Source: Bacteroidota bacterium (GTDB lineage: Bacteria; Bacteroidota; Bacteroidia; Flavobacteriales; Flavobacteriaceae). Taken from it: a DNA stretch of 64,000 bases. Below the pieces are notes generated by a model. The model made no database searches, was not told where the DNA came from, and saw only the letters and a program-made list of their open reading frames with translations. The stretch covers positions 124,001 through 188,000 of the forward strand of contig JAQCDS010000002.1 of NCBI GenBank assembly GCA_027620655.1, written 5' to 3'. Below are positions 19,250 to 27,826 of the stretch, piece after piece; the first letter of the stretch is position 1; every line of letters starts with the position of its first letter. Both the position numbers and the translations under genes were made by a program.

Positions 19250-20611
19250 TTACTTCAAGAAAAGCTCTATAACAGGAATTTCAACATCAGGTTTAGTGAC
19301 TGGAATTGTAATCTTTAATCCATTATCATCATCTTCAACATTATCTAACCAAGCCCCCTTTTTTGATTTCAATTTAAGTTCTGAACCATCATTTAATATT
19401 TGAGCATAAGCAACTTTACCAGCTAATCCAGGAAGATAAATTGTTTTGAATGGCCATTCTAAAACATGAACATACAATCTGTTTGTTTTTGGGTTATAGG
19501 TTAATAAACAATTGTCAGGTTTTTCAAACTGTTCAGGAGCTGCAGTACATCCATAAATGGAGCGACTATGGTATTTCATCCATTCATGTGTGGCTTCTAG
19601 CCTTTCAACGGCTTCTTTTTGAATAATTCCCCTTGCTGTTGGCCCAACATTAAGTAAAAGATTACCCCCTTTACTAACTGTTTCGATCAGCATAACAATA
19701 GTTTGTTCTGTACTTTTCCATAAGCGATCGTCTCGGTGATATCCCCATGAGTAACCCGAAAAAGTTTGACAAGTTTCCCAAGGAACTTTTTTGCCATTGT
19801 AGGTGACCCACTCCTTTGGCATGAATTGCTCTGGTGTCATAAAATCCCAGCCCCCTTCTTCTCTTAAATCCAAACGATCATTCACTATAATTTGCGGCTG
19901 AAGTTTTCTTATTTGATTATATAAATCTTCAGAATTCCAATAGGCTTTTCCTTTTCCATTTTCTCTTTGTGGATAGGAGAAATCCGCAAATAAAATGTCA
20001 ATTTGGCCATAATTGGTGAGAATTTCAGTTAATTGATTTTTTAAATACTTTTGAAATCTTTTTAGATTTCTTTCCTTGTCTTTTGCAAGTTCCCTTTCAT
20101 TATTTCTCTCGGGGTGAATAGGGTCTTTAACTATAAAATCTGGATGGTGCCAATCAATAAGGGAATAATACAATCCAATTCGTATGCCTTCTGCTCTGAA
20201 AGCATCTATCAATTCTTTCATTACATCTTTACCATATGGTGTATTAGTCACTTTATAGTCTGTAAATTTTGAATCATATAAACAAAAGCCATCATGATGT
20301 TTAGCTGTAAAAACAACATATTTCATTCCTGCTTTTTTTGCCAATTTAGCCCATTCAGTAGGATTGTATAAATCTGGGTCAAAATATTGTGCATACTTTT
20401 CATAGGTTTTTTTTGACATTTTTTCATTGCTCATGACCCATTCATGTCGAGCCGGTAGAGCATATAAACCCCAATGAATAAACATTCCGAAGCGTGATTG
20501 AGTCCACCACTCCATATGCTCTTTGCTATCGACTTTTGTCTCAGAATTTGTCTGTGGAAATATTTGCCAAGTGAAAAGGCACAGCAATAACGTGTAAACA
20601 ATTTTTTTCAT
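19250..20611 (-). CDS. GH29 exo-alpha-L-fucosidase family, possibly alpha-L-galactosidase
   Basis: A 453-residue exported GH29 enzyme with signal peptide 1-20 (ending QIFPQ). Family landmarks are FGMFIHWGLYALP (41-53), FTAKHHDGFCLYD (101-113), IGLYYSLIDWHHPDF and ILFADFS, where D210 is the expected nucleophile. A C-terminal beta-sandwich of about 90 residues follows. GH29 is founded on alpha-L-fucosidases, but L-galactose differs from L-fucose only by a C6 hydroxyl, and GH29 enzymes in porphyran loci have been shown to release L-galactose. As first gene of the operon GH29-sulfatase-sulfatase-GH2 it probably removes L-galactose after desulfation. True fucosidase activity remains possible. Confidence 0.88.
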   Translation of the reverse strand: MKKIVYTLLLCLFTWQIFPQTNSETKVDSKEHMEWWTQSRFGMFIHWGLYALPARHEWVMSNEKMSKKTYEKYAQYFDPDLYNPTEWAKLAKKAGMKYVVFTAKHHDGFCLYDSKFTDYKVTNTPYGKDVMKELIDAFRAEGIRIGLYYSLIDWHHPDFIVKDPIHPERNNERELAKDKERNLKRFQKYLKNQLTEILTNYGQIDILFADFSYPQRENGKGKAYWNSEDLYNQIRKLQPQIIVNDRLDLREEGGWDFMTPEQFMPKEWVTYNGKKVPWETCQTFSGYSWGYHRDDRLWKSTEQTIVMLIETVSKGGNLLLNVGPTARGIIQKEAVERLEATHEWMKYHSRSIYGCTAAPEQFEKPDNCLLTYNPKTNRLYVHVLEWPFKTIYLPGLAGKVAYAQILNDGSELKLKSKKGAWLDNVEDDDNGLKITIPVTKPDVEIPVIELFLK

Positions 20612-20666
20612 AATTAAATTTTATAACTCAAATAGAGTTAATTTTTCGAAAACTATATTTTTAGAA

Positions 20667-20685
20667 TGTTCTATTTTTTAGAACA
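20667..20685. promoter_or_regulatory. Perfect 19-bp inverted repeat, candidate operator
   Basis: TGTTCTA and TAGAACA form perfect 7-base arms around five T residues, 56 bases upstream of the GH29 start in the divergent region shared with the symporter gene. A further half-site TGTTCTG occurs at 20830-20836, next to the symporter start. There is no GC-rich stem or strand-specific T-run typical of a terminator, and no gene ends here, so an operator is more likely. The binding protein is unknown. Confidence 0.45.
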
Positions 20686-20823
20686 AAATGGTTAATTTGA
20701 ACTTAATTTTTAAAAATTTGGATAAATAATCTTAAGTTGTATAAATTTCAATAAAACTTAATTTTTTAATGATTTGAGTTAAAATTATGAACATTTGAAA
20801 GCCCTTTAGTTTTGATTATAAAA

Positions 20824-20831
20824 TATTTTTG
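20824..20831 (+). promoter_or_regulatory. Candidate -7 element of the symporter promoter
   Basis: TATTTTTG matches the TAnnTTTG consensus 35 bases before the symporter ATG, implying a leader of about 30 bases. It overlaps the TGTTCT half-site at 20830. No well-spaced -33 TTG was found. The rest of the 254-base divergent region (20612-20865) is AT-rich without a gene. Confidence 0.4.
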
Positions 20832-20865
20832 TTCTGTTGAATATTAATTAAAATAATTTCATTTG

Positions 20866-22518
20866 ATGAGTAATGATTTCCAATTTTTAGATTACGCTAT
20901 TTTTGTTGGCTATGCCATTTTAATTTTAGGAGTAGGACTTTGGATGTCCAGAGACAAAAAAGGTTATCAAAAAACAGCAGAAGATTATTTCCTTGCCAGT
21001 AAATCACTTCCATGGTGGGCAATTGGCGCATCACTTATAGCTGCTAATATTTCTGCGGAACAATTTATTGGAATGTCAGGATCCGGATTTGCTTCAGGAT
21101 TAGCCATTGCCTCCTATGAATGGATGGCGGCTTTAACCCTAATTATTGTAGGGAAATATTTTCTTCCAATTTTTATTGAAAAAGGAATATATACCATTCC
21201 CGAATTTGTAGAAAAACGCTATTCGACTAATCTCAAAACTATACTGGCTGTATTTTGGATTGGACTTTATGTTTTTGTTAATTTAACTACAGTTCTTTAC
21301 TTAGGAGCTTTAGCTTTGGAGACAATTTTAGGGATACCCTTGATTTATGGGGTAATTGGCCTTGCACTTTTTGCTGCTGCTTATTCCTTGTATGGTGGGC
21401 TTTCTGCTGTGGCATGGACTGACGTGATTCAGGTTGTTTTTTTAATTTTAGGCGGAACAATAACGACTTATCTTGCCTTAAATACAGTCTCAGGAGGTGA
21501 AGGCTTTATTTCAGGATTGAAATCGGTATATCATGCTGTTCCTGAACGTTTTGCTATGATCCTAAAACCAGAAAATCCAGAATATGTTAACCTGCCAGGA
21601 ATTGGTGTGCTTGTTGGCGGTATGTGGGTTGCAAATTTATATTATTGGGGTTTCAACCAATACATCATTCAGCGCACATTGGCAGCTAAATCTCTTAAAG
21701 AAGCTCAAAAAGGGATATTGTTTGCCGCTTTTTTAAAATTAATTATTCCGCTCATTGTAGTTATTCCTGGGATTGCTGCCTATGTCATTATAAATGATCC
21801 AAACATTATGGCATCTCTGGGAGACTTAGCTTTACAAAATACGCCATCTGCTGATGCTACTGACAAAGCTTATCCCTGGTTATTACAATTACTTCCAGTT
21901 GGACTTAAGGGCTTGGCTTTTGCGGCACTAACGGCAGCAATTGTCTCTTCATTGGCCTCAATGCTAAATTCAACATCAACTATTTTCACAATGGATATTT
22001 ATAAACAATATTTAGGCAGAGACACTTCTGATAAAACCATTGTATCAGTGGGGCGTGTTTCCGCAGCAGTTGCACTTTTGATAGCAGTTTTTATTGCTCC
22101 TCTTTTGCAAAATCTTGGACAAGCATTCCAGTTTATTCAAGAGTATACCGGTGTGGTGAGTCCTGGAATATTAGCCGTATTTTTATTAGGGCTTTTTTGG
22201 AAACAAACCAGTAATCGTGGTGCTATTGTAGGTGCATTAGCATCAATTCCGGTGGCTATGTATTTTAAAGTGGTTCCAAAAGGATGGTCAAATAGTACTC
22301 TTTTTGTTGATGTGCCTTTCATGGACCAAATGGGTTACACGGTATTAATTACGATGCTAATTATTATTGTCGTCAGTAAGTTAGAACACAAAAATAAGGT
22401 TGATAGCAAAGGGATTATTTTAACTGAAAATATTTTCAAAACATCTCCTTTGTTCAATATTGGGTCTTTTGCATTGATGCTTATTTTGACAGCGCTGTAC
22501 GCTGCATTTTGGAGCTAG
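20866..22518 (+). CDS. Sodium/solute symporter (SSS family), probably sodium/sugar
   Basis: This 550-residue inner-membrane protein has about 14 hydrophobic helices. It shows the SSS signatures: the ASLIAANISAEQFIGMSGSGF region (about residues 50-70) resembles sodium/glucose and sodium/galactose transporters of the vSGLT type, followed by the LYGGLSAVAWTDVIQ segment. The computed reading frame can begin at a TTG at 20863, but the ATG immediately after it at 20866 is the better start. The gene lies between the algal galactan operons and the galactose operon, with its 3' end 11 bases from the convergent galT, so galactose or a related monosaccharide is the likely cargo. Substrate is inferred; the family also transports myo-inositol, sialic acid and proline. 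Confidence 0.85.
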   Translation: MSNDFQFLDYAIFVGYAILILGVGLWMSRDKKGYQKTAEDYFLASKSLPWWAIGASLIAANISAEQFIGMSGSGFASGLAIASYEWMAALTLIIVGKYFLPIFIEKGIYTIPEFVEKRYSTNLKTILAVFWIGLYVFVNLTTVLYLGALALETILGIPLIYGVIGLALFAAAYSLYGGLSAVAWTDVIQVVFLILGGTITTYLALNTVSGGEGFISGLKSVYHAVPERFAMILKPENPEYVNLPGIGVLVGGMWVANLYYWGFNQYIIQRTLAAKSLKEAQKGILFAAFLKLIIPLIVVIPGIAAYVIINDPNIMASLGDLALQNTPSADATDKAYPWLLQLLPVGLKGLAFAALTAAIVSSLASMLNSTSTIFTMDIYKQYLGRDTSDKTIVSVGRVSAAVALLIAVFIAPLLQNLGQAFQFIQEYTGVVSPGILAVFLLGLFWKQTSNRGAIVGALASIPVAMYFKVVPKGWSNSTLFVDVPFMDQMGYTVLITMLIIIVVSKLEHKNKVDSKGIILTENIFKTSPLFNIGSFALMLILTALYAAFWS

Positions 22519-22529
22519 AAATATTAAAA

Positions 22530-23549
22530 TTAAATCAAACTTCGAAGTCTTCTTGCTGCTTGTTCTGCTGTGATATCTCTTTGTGGCATCCCAAACATTT
22601 CATAACCAACCATGAATTTTTTTACGGTTGCACTTCTAAGCAGAGGTGGATAAAAACTCATGTGCCAATGCCAGTGGTTGTTATTTTTATTGTTAGTTGG
22701 TGCTTGGTGAATACCACTTGAATAGGGAAACGAATAATCAAATAGCTTGTCATACGCTTTGGTTATTATTGATATTGCTTCTGCAAAATCTACTTTCTCG
22801 TCCTTGCTTAGTTGGGTTATATTTTGACAATGTTTTTTAGGTAAAATCATTGTTTCGAATGGCCAGATGGCCCAAAAAGGCGTCAGTACAACAAAAGAAT
22901 CATTTTTATAAATGACTCTTTCATTCAAATCCAATTCTTGGGTTAAATAATCTTTTAAAATGCTTCGCTGATTGGTATTGAAATATTTCTGCTGATGCTT
23001 GTCTTTTTTTATTATTTCATTGGGTAGTGTAGACTGACTCCATATTTGTCCATGAGGATGTGGATTACTGCACCCCATGACCGCTCCTTTGTTTTCAAAA
23101 ATTTGTACATAATTGATATTCTCAATTTGCCCTAATTCTTCATACTGTTGACACCATGCTTCAATAACCTTTGCTATGGCCAAGACTTTCATATCAGCAA
23201 GACTTTTAGAGTGATCTGGGCTAAAACAAATCACTCTGCAAATACCACTTTCACTCTCGGCTTTTAATAAACCTTCATTAACACTGTAAGGAATGTAATT
23301 TTCTTTTAGTGCTGCAAAGTCATTTTGAAAAATAAATACATCATTATAGTCTGGATTTTGCTCGCCATTTATTCTGGTGTTTCCCGGGCATAAATAACAC
23401 TCAGAGTCGTATTTTTTGGTTTTTCTCTTTGCAACAGTCTCATTTTGACCTTGCCATGGACGTTTTGATCGGTGCGGGGAGACCAGAATCCATTCTCCTG
23501 TTAAAATATTATACCTGCGGTGTGAATTGTGTTCAAGAAAATTATTCAT
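22530..23549 (-). CDS. galT: Galactose-1-phosphate uridylyltransferase
   Basis: This 339-residue cytoplasmic enzyme exchanges UMP between UDP-glucose and galactose-1-phosphate in the Leloir pathway. The catalytic signature HPHGQIW contains H164 and H166, the latter being the uridylylated nucleophile. A CxxC zinc pair (C51, C54) lies in CYLCPGN, and the C-terminal HWHWHMSFYPP block contributes further ligands. Length fits bacterial GalT (about 340-350). It begins two bases after galK and ends the operon regulator-galM-galK-galT. It would process galactose released from algal galactan. Confidence 0.95.
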   Translation of the reverse strand: MNNFLEHNSHRRYNILTGEWILVSPHRSKRPWQGQNETVAKRKTKKYDSECYLCPGNTRINGEQNPDYNDVFIFQNDFAALKENYIPYSVNEGLLKAESESGICRVICFSPDHSKSLADMKVLAIAKVIEAWCQQYEELGQIENINYVQIFENKGAVMGCSNPHPHGQIWSQSTLPNEIIKKDKHQQKYFNTNQRSILKDYLTQELDLNERVIYKNDSFVVLTPFWAIWPFETMILPKKHCQNITQLSKDEKVDFAEAISIITKAYDKLFDYSFPYSSGIHQAPTNNKNNNHWHWHMSFYPPLLRSATVKKFMVGYEMFGMPQRDITAEQAARRLRSLI

Positions 23550-23551
23550 AT

Positions 23552-24703
23552 TTATATCTTAATTAAATGGGTTCCTTTTGAAATATTGACGTCATATATT
23601 GTACAGGGTTTTCCAAATGTTTCCAAAAATTTATGTTTTGTAGTAGTTTTAAAATCATCAATATTTTGTTGTTCTACTAAGTTAATAGTGCAACCACCAA
23701 AACCACCCCCCATCATTCTTGAACCATAAACAAAATCCATTGATTTTGTTGTTTCAACTAAAAAATCCAATTCTTCACAGCTGACTTCATAGTTTTTTGA
23801 AAGGCCCTCGTGGGTTTTGTATATTAGTTCCCCCATTAGTTTAGCATTCTGTTTTTTTATAGCCTCGGCAAATTCTTTTACCCGTTTATTTTCACGAATG
23901 ACATAAATGGCCTTGCTGTAATCCGATTTTGAAATTTGATCTTTGATTAGATTGAGGCTCTTTTCTGTAGTATCTCTGAGTGATTTTACGTTTAGCAAGT
24001 TTGCTATTTTTTCACAAACAGCTCTTCTATTATTATAGGCACTCTCCGAAAGGTCGTGTTTTACATTAGTATTAACTAAAACTAATTTCAATGATTTAAG
24101 TTTCAACTTGTAAGGGACAGACTTGGTGGTTCTACAGTCCAAAAACAAAGCACTTTTTTTCTTTCCCAACATACTAGCGTATTGATCCATGATTCCGCAA
24201 TGAACACCCACAAAGTTGTGTTCAGCTCTTTGAGAAATTAAAATCATTTCTTTCTTTTTTAAACCCAAATTATAAAGTTTATTCAGCCCATAAACAAAAC
24301 TATTTTCAAGGGCTGCAGAGGAAGACATTCCTGCACCTCCTGGAATATTACCAGCAAAAACACTATTGAAATTACCGATAGTAATTCCTAGTTTTTGTAA
24401 TTCGCCAATTACTCCAATCACATAGTTTCGCCATCCACCATTTTTTTGTGGTGAAATCTGATTCAAGTCAATTTCATGACTTTCTTTTTTATTTAGTGCA
24501 TAAACACGACTTGTTTTTGATGATGATTTATTTATGGCTAAAACAATACCTAAATCAATAGCTGCAGGGAAAACAAAGCCATCATTATAATCTGTGTGTT
24601 CCCCAATTAAATTAATTCTACCCGGCGAGAAAACCATTAAAGGATCTCCATGAAATTGCGTTTTAAAACTCTCTTTTACGCTCTGAATCAATTCTTTACT
24701 CAT
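23552..24703 (-). CDS. galK: Galactokinase
   Basis: A 383-residue GHMP kinase that phosphorylates alpha-D-galactose at C1. The galactokinase signature GRINLIGEHTDYNDGF lies at residues 28-43. The ATP-binding GGAGMSSSAALE motif and the C-terminal SRMMGGGFGGCTINLV motif are intact. The gene overlaps the 3' end of the mutarotase gene by eight bases and is followed two bases later by galT, so the three are tightly coupled. Full length and no defects. Confidence 0.96.
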   Translation of the reverse strand: MSKELIQSVKESFKTQFHGDPLMVFSPGRINLIGEHTDYNDGFVFPAAIDLGIVLAINKSSSKTSRVYALNKKESHEIDLNQISPQKNGGWRNYVIGVIGELQKLGITIGNFNSVFAGNIPGGAGMSSSAALENSFVYGLNKLYNLGLKKKEMILISQRAEHNFVGVHCGIMDQYASMLGKKKSALFLDCRTTKSVPYKLKLKSLKLVLVNTNVKHDLSESAYNNRRAVCEKIANLLNVKSLRDTTEKSLNLIKDQISKSDYSKAIYVIRENKRVKEFAEAIKKQNAKLMGELIYKTHEGLSKNYEVSCEELDFLVETTKSMDFVYGSRMMGGGFGGCTINLVEQQNIDDFKTTTKHKFLETFGKPCTIYDVNISKGTHLIKI

Positions 24704-25604
24704 ATTGTTTTGGTTTTATTGAAATGTTTAAGATCCATTTGATATTAAATTTTTCTTTTGGGTTTAATTTTTTCAAGCCAATACCGTTGTTAAAACTATC
24801 TGATACTCCAGTCATGGGTTCAATTGCTATGGCGTTGTCATGTTTTGGTGTATAAAGTTGGAGGTATTTTGATTCATCACAAACAGTTAGATTGGCACGG
24901 TATCTCTGCGTGTCAAACGCCACATTGTTATCTTCCAAAACAAAAGCATCGTCTAAACTCATATTGTTAAGATATAGAGGGTTTGGAGTTTTTAAAACAG
25001 TAATCCCTGTTGTAATGTTACGTTCATCAGACTCTAACTTTTGCGTACTATTAAATTCTAAACTACTTTGAGTGTCATTCATTACAAAATAAGGATGCCA
25101 GCCAATTGTGAAAGGAAAGGGGATTCTGTCAGTATTTGTAATTTCGATTTCTAATGTCATGGCGTTTAGGGAAATTTTATAAATCAGATTAATTGTGAAT
25201 AAAAATGTAAAACCAGGATGAGGTTCTATTTCATTATATGACAATCTTACCAATGCACTTTTTGAGTTACAATTTTGCTCTACAACATTAAATTTTTTAT
25301 TGTAAACCAAGCCGTGTAAAGCATTATTCCCTGCTGTTTCATTACACTCTAAGTTGTAATTTTCACCCATAAAGCGGTATTTACCGTCCTTAATTCGATT
25401 TGCAAAAGGAAATAAAATCGAGGACGCATAAGTATGATTGTAGGGTAGATGTGAAAGGTTTGTGATAATCTCTTCATTACCAATTACCAATTGTTCTAAA
25501 CTCCCACCGTTGCTCAAACTAATGTTAGCTTTGGTTGTTTTACAACCGCTTGTTATTTGAAGGGTTTGCCCTTTTCCAGAAGAAGTTTTGTGAACCTTAA
25601 ACAT
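24696..25604 (-). CDS. galM: Aldose 1-epimerase (galactose mutarotase family)
   Basis: This 302-residue protein belongs to the aldose-1-epimerase superfamily, which interconverts alpha and beta anomers of galactose or glucose before phosphorylation. The family pattern includes LFPFANRIKDGKYRF (about residues 63-78), NALHGLVYNKKF with the first catalytic His, and PFTIGWHPYF with the second. The acidic residue expected in AIEPMTGVSD is present. No signal peptide is seen, so it acts in the cytoplasm. It is second in the operon, three bases after the regulator. The subgroup is somewhat divergent from E. coli GalM, so the symbol rests on family plus neighbours. Confidence 0.85.
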   Translation of the reverse strand: MFKVHKTSSGKGQTLQITSGCKTTKANISLSNGGSLEQLVIGNEEIITNLSHLPYNHTYASSILFPFANRIKDGKYRFMGENYNLECNETAGNNALHGLVYNKKFNVVEQNCNSKSALVRLSYNEIEPHPGFTFLFTINLIYKISLNAMTLEIEITNTDRIPFPFTIGWHPYFVMNDTQSSLEFNSTQKLESDERNITTGITVLKTPNPLYLNNMSLDDAFVLEDNNVAFDTQRYRANLTVCDESKYLQLYTPKHDNAIAIEPMTGVSDSFNNGIGLKKLNPKEKFNIKWILNISIKPKQYE

Positions 25605-25607
25605 GAT

Positions 25608-26585
25608 TTATAGCGATTTTCTGAGGAAAACTTTTTTTGGATTTTCAATTTGACTTAAAGCATTGTTTTTAAGCATTTTTGCCAAATGACTTCCCATGAA
25701 TTTAAAATCTGCTGATATTGTGGTAATACCGCCCTCTAAGATTTCTTTGAGGAGTGTGTCATTAAATGAAATTATTCCAATATCTTGCCCAAGTTGATAA
25801 GACGTTTGTTTTAATTTTTGTATGGTTATAATTAAATCTCTATCATCCAAGGTAAAATAGACCTCGCCTTTTTGGATCACTTTATCATCAACCCCTCCTA
25901 GTATTCCGTGCTTAATTTTATTTCTTGAACAAAACAATTCAAATCCACTTTTTATCCCTCGAGGTTGTTTGTTCGCATCGTATATTAATATTAGTTTTTT
26001 ATAGCGTCTAATATTTTTATACAATACGGTTAAACCTTCATAGATATAGTTCTCAAAATTTTGATAAATTGAAGGGAAATGACTGAGTGTTTCCTGAGTT
26101 TGATCTAAAATATAGGTTTTATTCTTGGGCAAAGGTTCAAGAATCTGAGCAACCCCAGAAAAATTAGCAGGCATAATGACATAGTACCCATAATTTCCTG
26201 CACTTTCATCAATTATTTTTTTAAACAAATCAAAATTGAAATGATGAAAAAAAATATCGACTTGATAATCGTCCTCGAGTTCTTCTAAAAATGAATTATA
26301 AAGATCTTCTTTAAAAGAATTCAATTCATCAAATAAAAGAAGAATTTTAACTTGTACTTTAATATCTGTTGTTTTTACATAATACCCCTTGCCAACAACA
26401 GAATAAATCACCCCGCGAGCTTTCAGCTCGTTGCAAGCAGTAATTACAGTGTCTCTGGAGAGTTTGAATTTGTTTCTAAGATCATTTAAAGAAGGCAACT
26501 GGTCTCCAGTTTTAAGTTCACCAATCATAATAGCATTCTCTATAAAACTAATAATTTGCTTATATTTCGGTACCTTTGAATTCAT
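25608..26585 (-). CDS. GntR-type transcriptional regulator with LacI-like effector domain
   Basis: With the ATG at 26585 this protein has 325 residues. A winged helix of the GntR family (about 1-75; TGDQLPSLNDLRNKFKLSRDTVITACNEL) is followed by a periplasmic-binding-protein-like sensor domain (about 80-325; e.g. YYVIMPANFS, DIGIISFNDT). Longer starts at 26606 and 26699 exist. The latter adds a hydrophobic segment that overlaps the divergent promoter and is unlikely; a -7 element at 26611-26618 puts transcription start close to 26606 and favours 26585. It is the first gene of the gal operon and is divergent from galE, so it probably controls both, with galactose or a derivative as effector. 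Confidence 0.85.
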   Translation of the reverse strand: MNSKVPKYKQIISFIENAIMIGELKTGDQLPSLNDLRNKFKLSRDTVITACNELKARGVIYSVVGKGYYVKTTDIKVQVKILLLFDELNSFKEDLYNSFLEELEDDYQVDIFFHHFNFDLFKKIIDESAGNYGYYVIMPANFSGVAQILEPLPKNKTYILDQTQETLSHFPSIYQNFENYIYEGLTVLYKNIRRYKKLILIYDANKQPRGIKSGFELFCSRNKIKHGILGGVDDKVIQKGEVYFTLDDRDLIITIQKLKQTSYQLGQDIGIISFNDTLLKEILEGGITTISADFKFMGSHLAKMLKNNALSQIENPKKVFLRKSL

Positions 26586-26610
26586 TTGTTTTTTTGCAAA
26601 AGACATGTTA

Positions 26611-26618
26611 CAAATATA
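26611..26618 (-). promoter_or_regulatory. Candidate -7 element of the gal operon/regulator promoter
   Basis: Read on the minus strand this is TATATTTG, a match to TAnnTTTG. Transcription would start near 26606, leaving about 20 bases before the preferred ATG at 26585. It supports the shorter regulator start. Confidence 0.5.
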
Positions 26619-26639
26619 AAATAAAGAAATTAAAAAGCA

Positions 26640-26655
26640 ACTAGTACGAACTAGT
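26640..26655. promoter_or_regulatory. Near-palindromic candidate operator between gal regulator and galE
   Basis: Two ACTAGT hexamers flank the four bases ACGA, giving a 16-base near-perfect palindrome. It lies exactly between the two divergent -7 elements (22 bases from one, 10 from the other) and covers the place expected for the galE -33 element. That position suits a repressor site for the adjacent GntR-type regulator acting on galE and on its own operon. Binding is inferred. Confidence 0.55.
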
Positions 26656-26665
26656 ATGTTTTTTG

Positions 26666-26673
26666 TACATTTG
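26666..26673 (+). promoter_or_regulatory. Candidate -7 element of the galE promoter
   Basis: TACATTTG matches TAnnTTTG and lies 24 bases before the galE ATG, implying a leader of about 20 bases. Confidence 0.55.
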
Positions 26674-26697
26674 TATTTTTTAAAATTAGAACAGAAC

Positions 26698-27735
26698 ATG
26701 AATAAAAAAATTATAGTTACAGGGGGTTGCGGCTACATTGGATCTCACACTGTAATAGAACTCATAAAGAATAATTTTCAAGTAGTTATTTTTGATGATT
26801 TATCCAACTCATCGCAAGACACTATAGGTCGTATTGAATCGATTACAGGCGTACGTCCCGTTTTTGAGCAAGTAGATCTTAAAGATGTAAATCATACCAG
26901 TCAGGTGATTTTAAAACATAAAGATGCTTTTGGAGTGATTCACTTTGCAGCGCTCAAAGCCGTTGGTGAGTCCGTTCAAAAACCGTTAGATTATTATCAA
27001 AATAATTTATATTCTTTGCTGAATACACTTAAGGCACAACATGAAAATGGGATTCAGAACTTTATTTTTTCTTCATCAGCAACTGTGTATGGTAATCCAA
27101 AGTCCTTACCTATTACAGAAAATAATCAGACTCAACGCCCTTTTTCTCCTTATGGGAATACAAAAAAAATGGCTGAGGAAATTTTAGAGGATTTTTCCAA
27201 AGCTTATACTGATTTCTCTGCTATTTCTTTACGTTATTTTAACCCAATTGGTGCTCATGAATCTGGAGAAATAGGAGAGCTACCTAATGGAATCCCAAAT
27301 AACCTGATGCCTTACATTACACAAACTGCAGCAGGCATTCGCGAAAAATTAATGGTGTTTGGTAATGATTACGATACAACAGACGGTACACCAATTCGAG
27401 ATTATATTCATGTAGTGGATTTGGCCAAAGCACATGTCAAAGCTTTGTTTAGACTAATAGAAAATAAACAAGAACAGGCTTTAGAGACCTTTAATTTGGG
27501 TACCGGAAATGGATTTTCTGTTATGGAGGTAATCGAATCTTTTGAACGCGTATCGGGGATAAAATTAAATTATGAAATTGTTGGTCGACGTCCAGGTGAT
27601 GTCCCCAAATTATTTGCTGCAACAGATTTAGCACATCAAAAATTAGGTTGGAAAGCTGAGCTTGGACTTGACGAAATGATTGACTCAGCGTGGCGATGGG
27701 AACAAAAATATAGAGCTACTACAACTGCAAAATAA
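26698..27735 (+). CDS. galE: UDP-glucose 4-epimerase
   Basis: This 345-residue enzyme interconverts UDP-galactose and UDP-glucose, closing the Leloir pathway. The NAD-binding GGCGYIG motif is at residues 9-15. The catalytic YxxxK is Y152-G-N-T-K156, preceded by the SSSATVYG strand. RPGDVPKLFA near the C-terminus is typical of GalE. An in-frame start at 26656 would read through the promoter, so the ATG at 26698 is chosen. It is transcribed away from the galM-galK-galT operon, and a shared candidate operator suggests common control. Confidence 0.96.
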   Translation: MNKKIIVTGGCGYIGSHTVIELIKNNFQVVIFDDLSNSSQDTIGRIESITGVRPVFEQVDLKDVNHTSQVILKHKDAFGVIHFAALKAVGESVQKPLDYYQNNLYSLLNTLKAQHENGIQNFIFSSSATVYGNPKSLPITENNQTQRPFSPYGNTKKMAEEILEDFSKAYTDFSAISLRYFNPIGAHESGEIGELPNGIPNNLMPYITQTAAGIREKLMVFGNDYDTTDGTPIRDYIHVVDLAKAHVKALFRLIENKQEQALETFNLGTGNGFSVMEVIESFERVSGIKLNYEIVGRRPGDVPKLFAATDLAHQKLGWKAELGLDEMIDSAWRWEQKYRATTTAK

Positions 27736-27739
27736 CATT

Positions 27740-27826
27740 ATGCACAAAAGATAATTTTTAATCGGTTTATTAATCACCTCATTAGTTGGTTGTAAACAAT
27801 CAAATCAATTCGAAACCACTTCAACC
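27740..27826 (+). pseudogene. Remnant of a lipoprotein gene start downstream of galE
   Basis: Four bases after the galE stop an ATG begins MHKR, then an in-frame TAA at 27752-27754. The same frame continues as FLIGLLITSLVGCKQSNQ, a clear lipoprotein signal with lipobox LVGC, and then fades where the GH53 remnant begins on the other strand. It looks like the first 30 codons of a secreted gene once co-transcribed with galE. Its family cannot be told from the signal peptide. Confidence 0.55.

Noticed and set aside
26656-26697. galE start 14 codons earlier
   Set aside because: It overlaps the -7 element, so it would not be in the message; the ATG at 26698 starts the Rossmann fold.
26586-26699. 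N-terminal extension of the gal regulator with a hydrophobic segment
   Set aside because: It would be translated from the divergent promoter and operator region, and GntR-type proteins begin with the winged helix.
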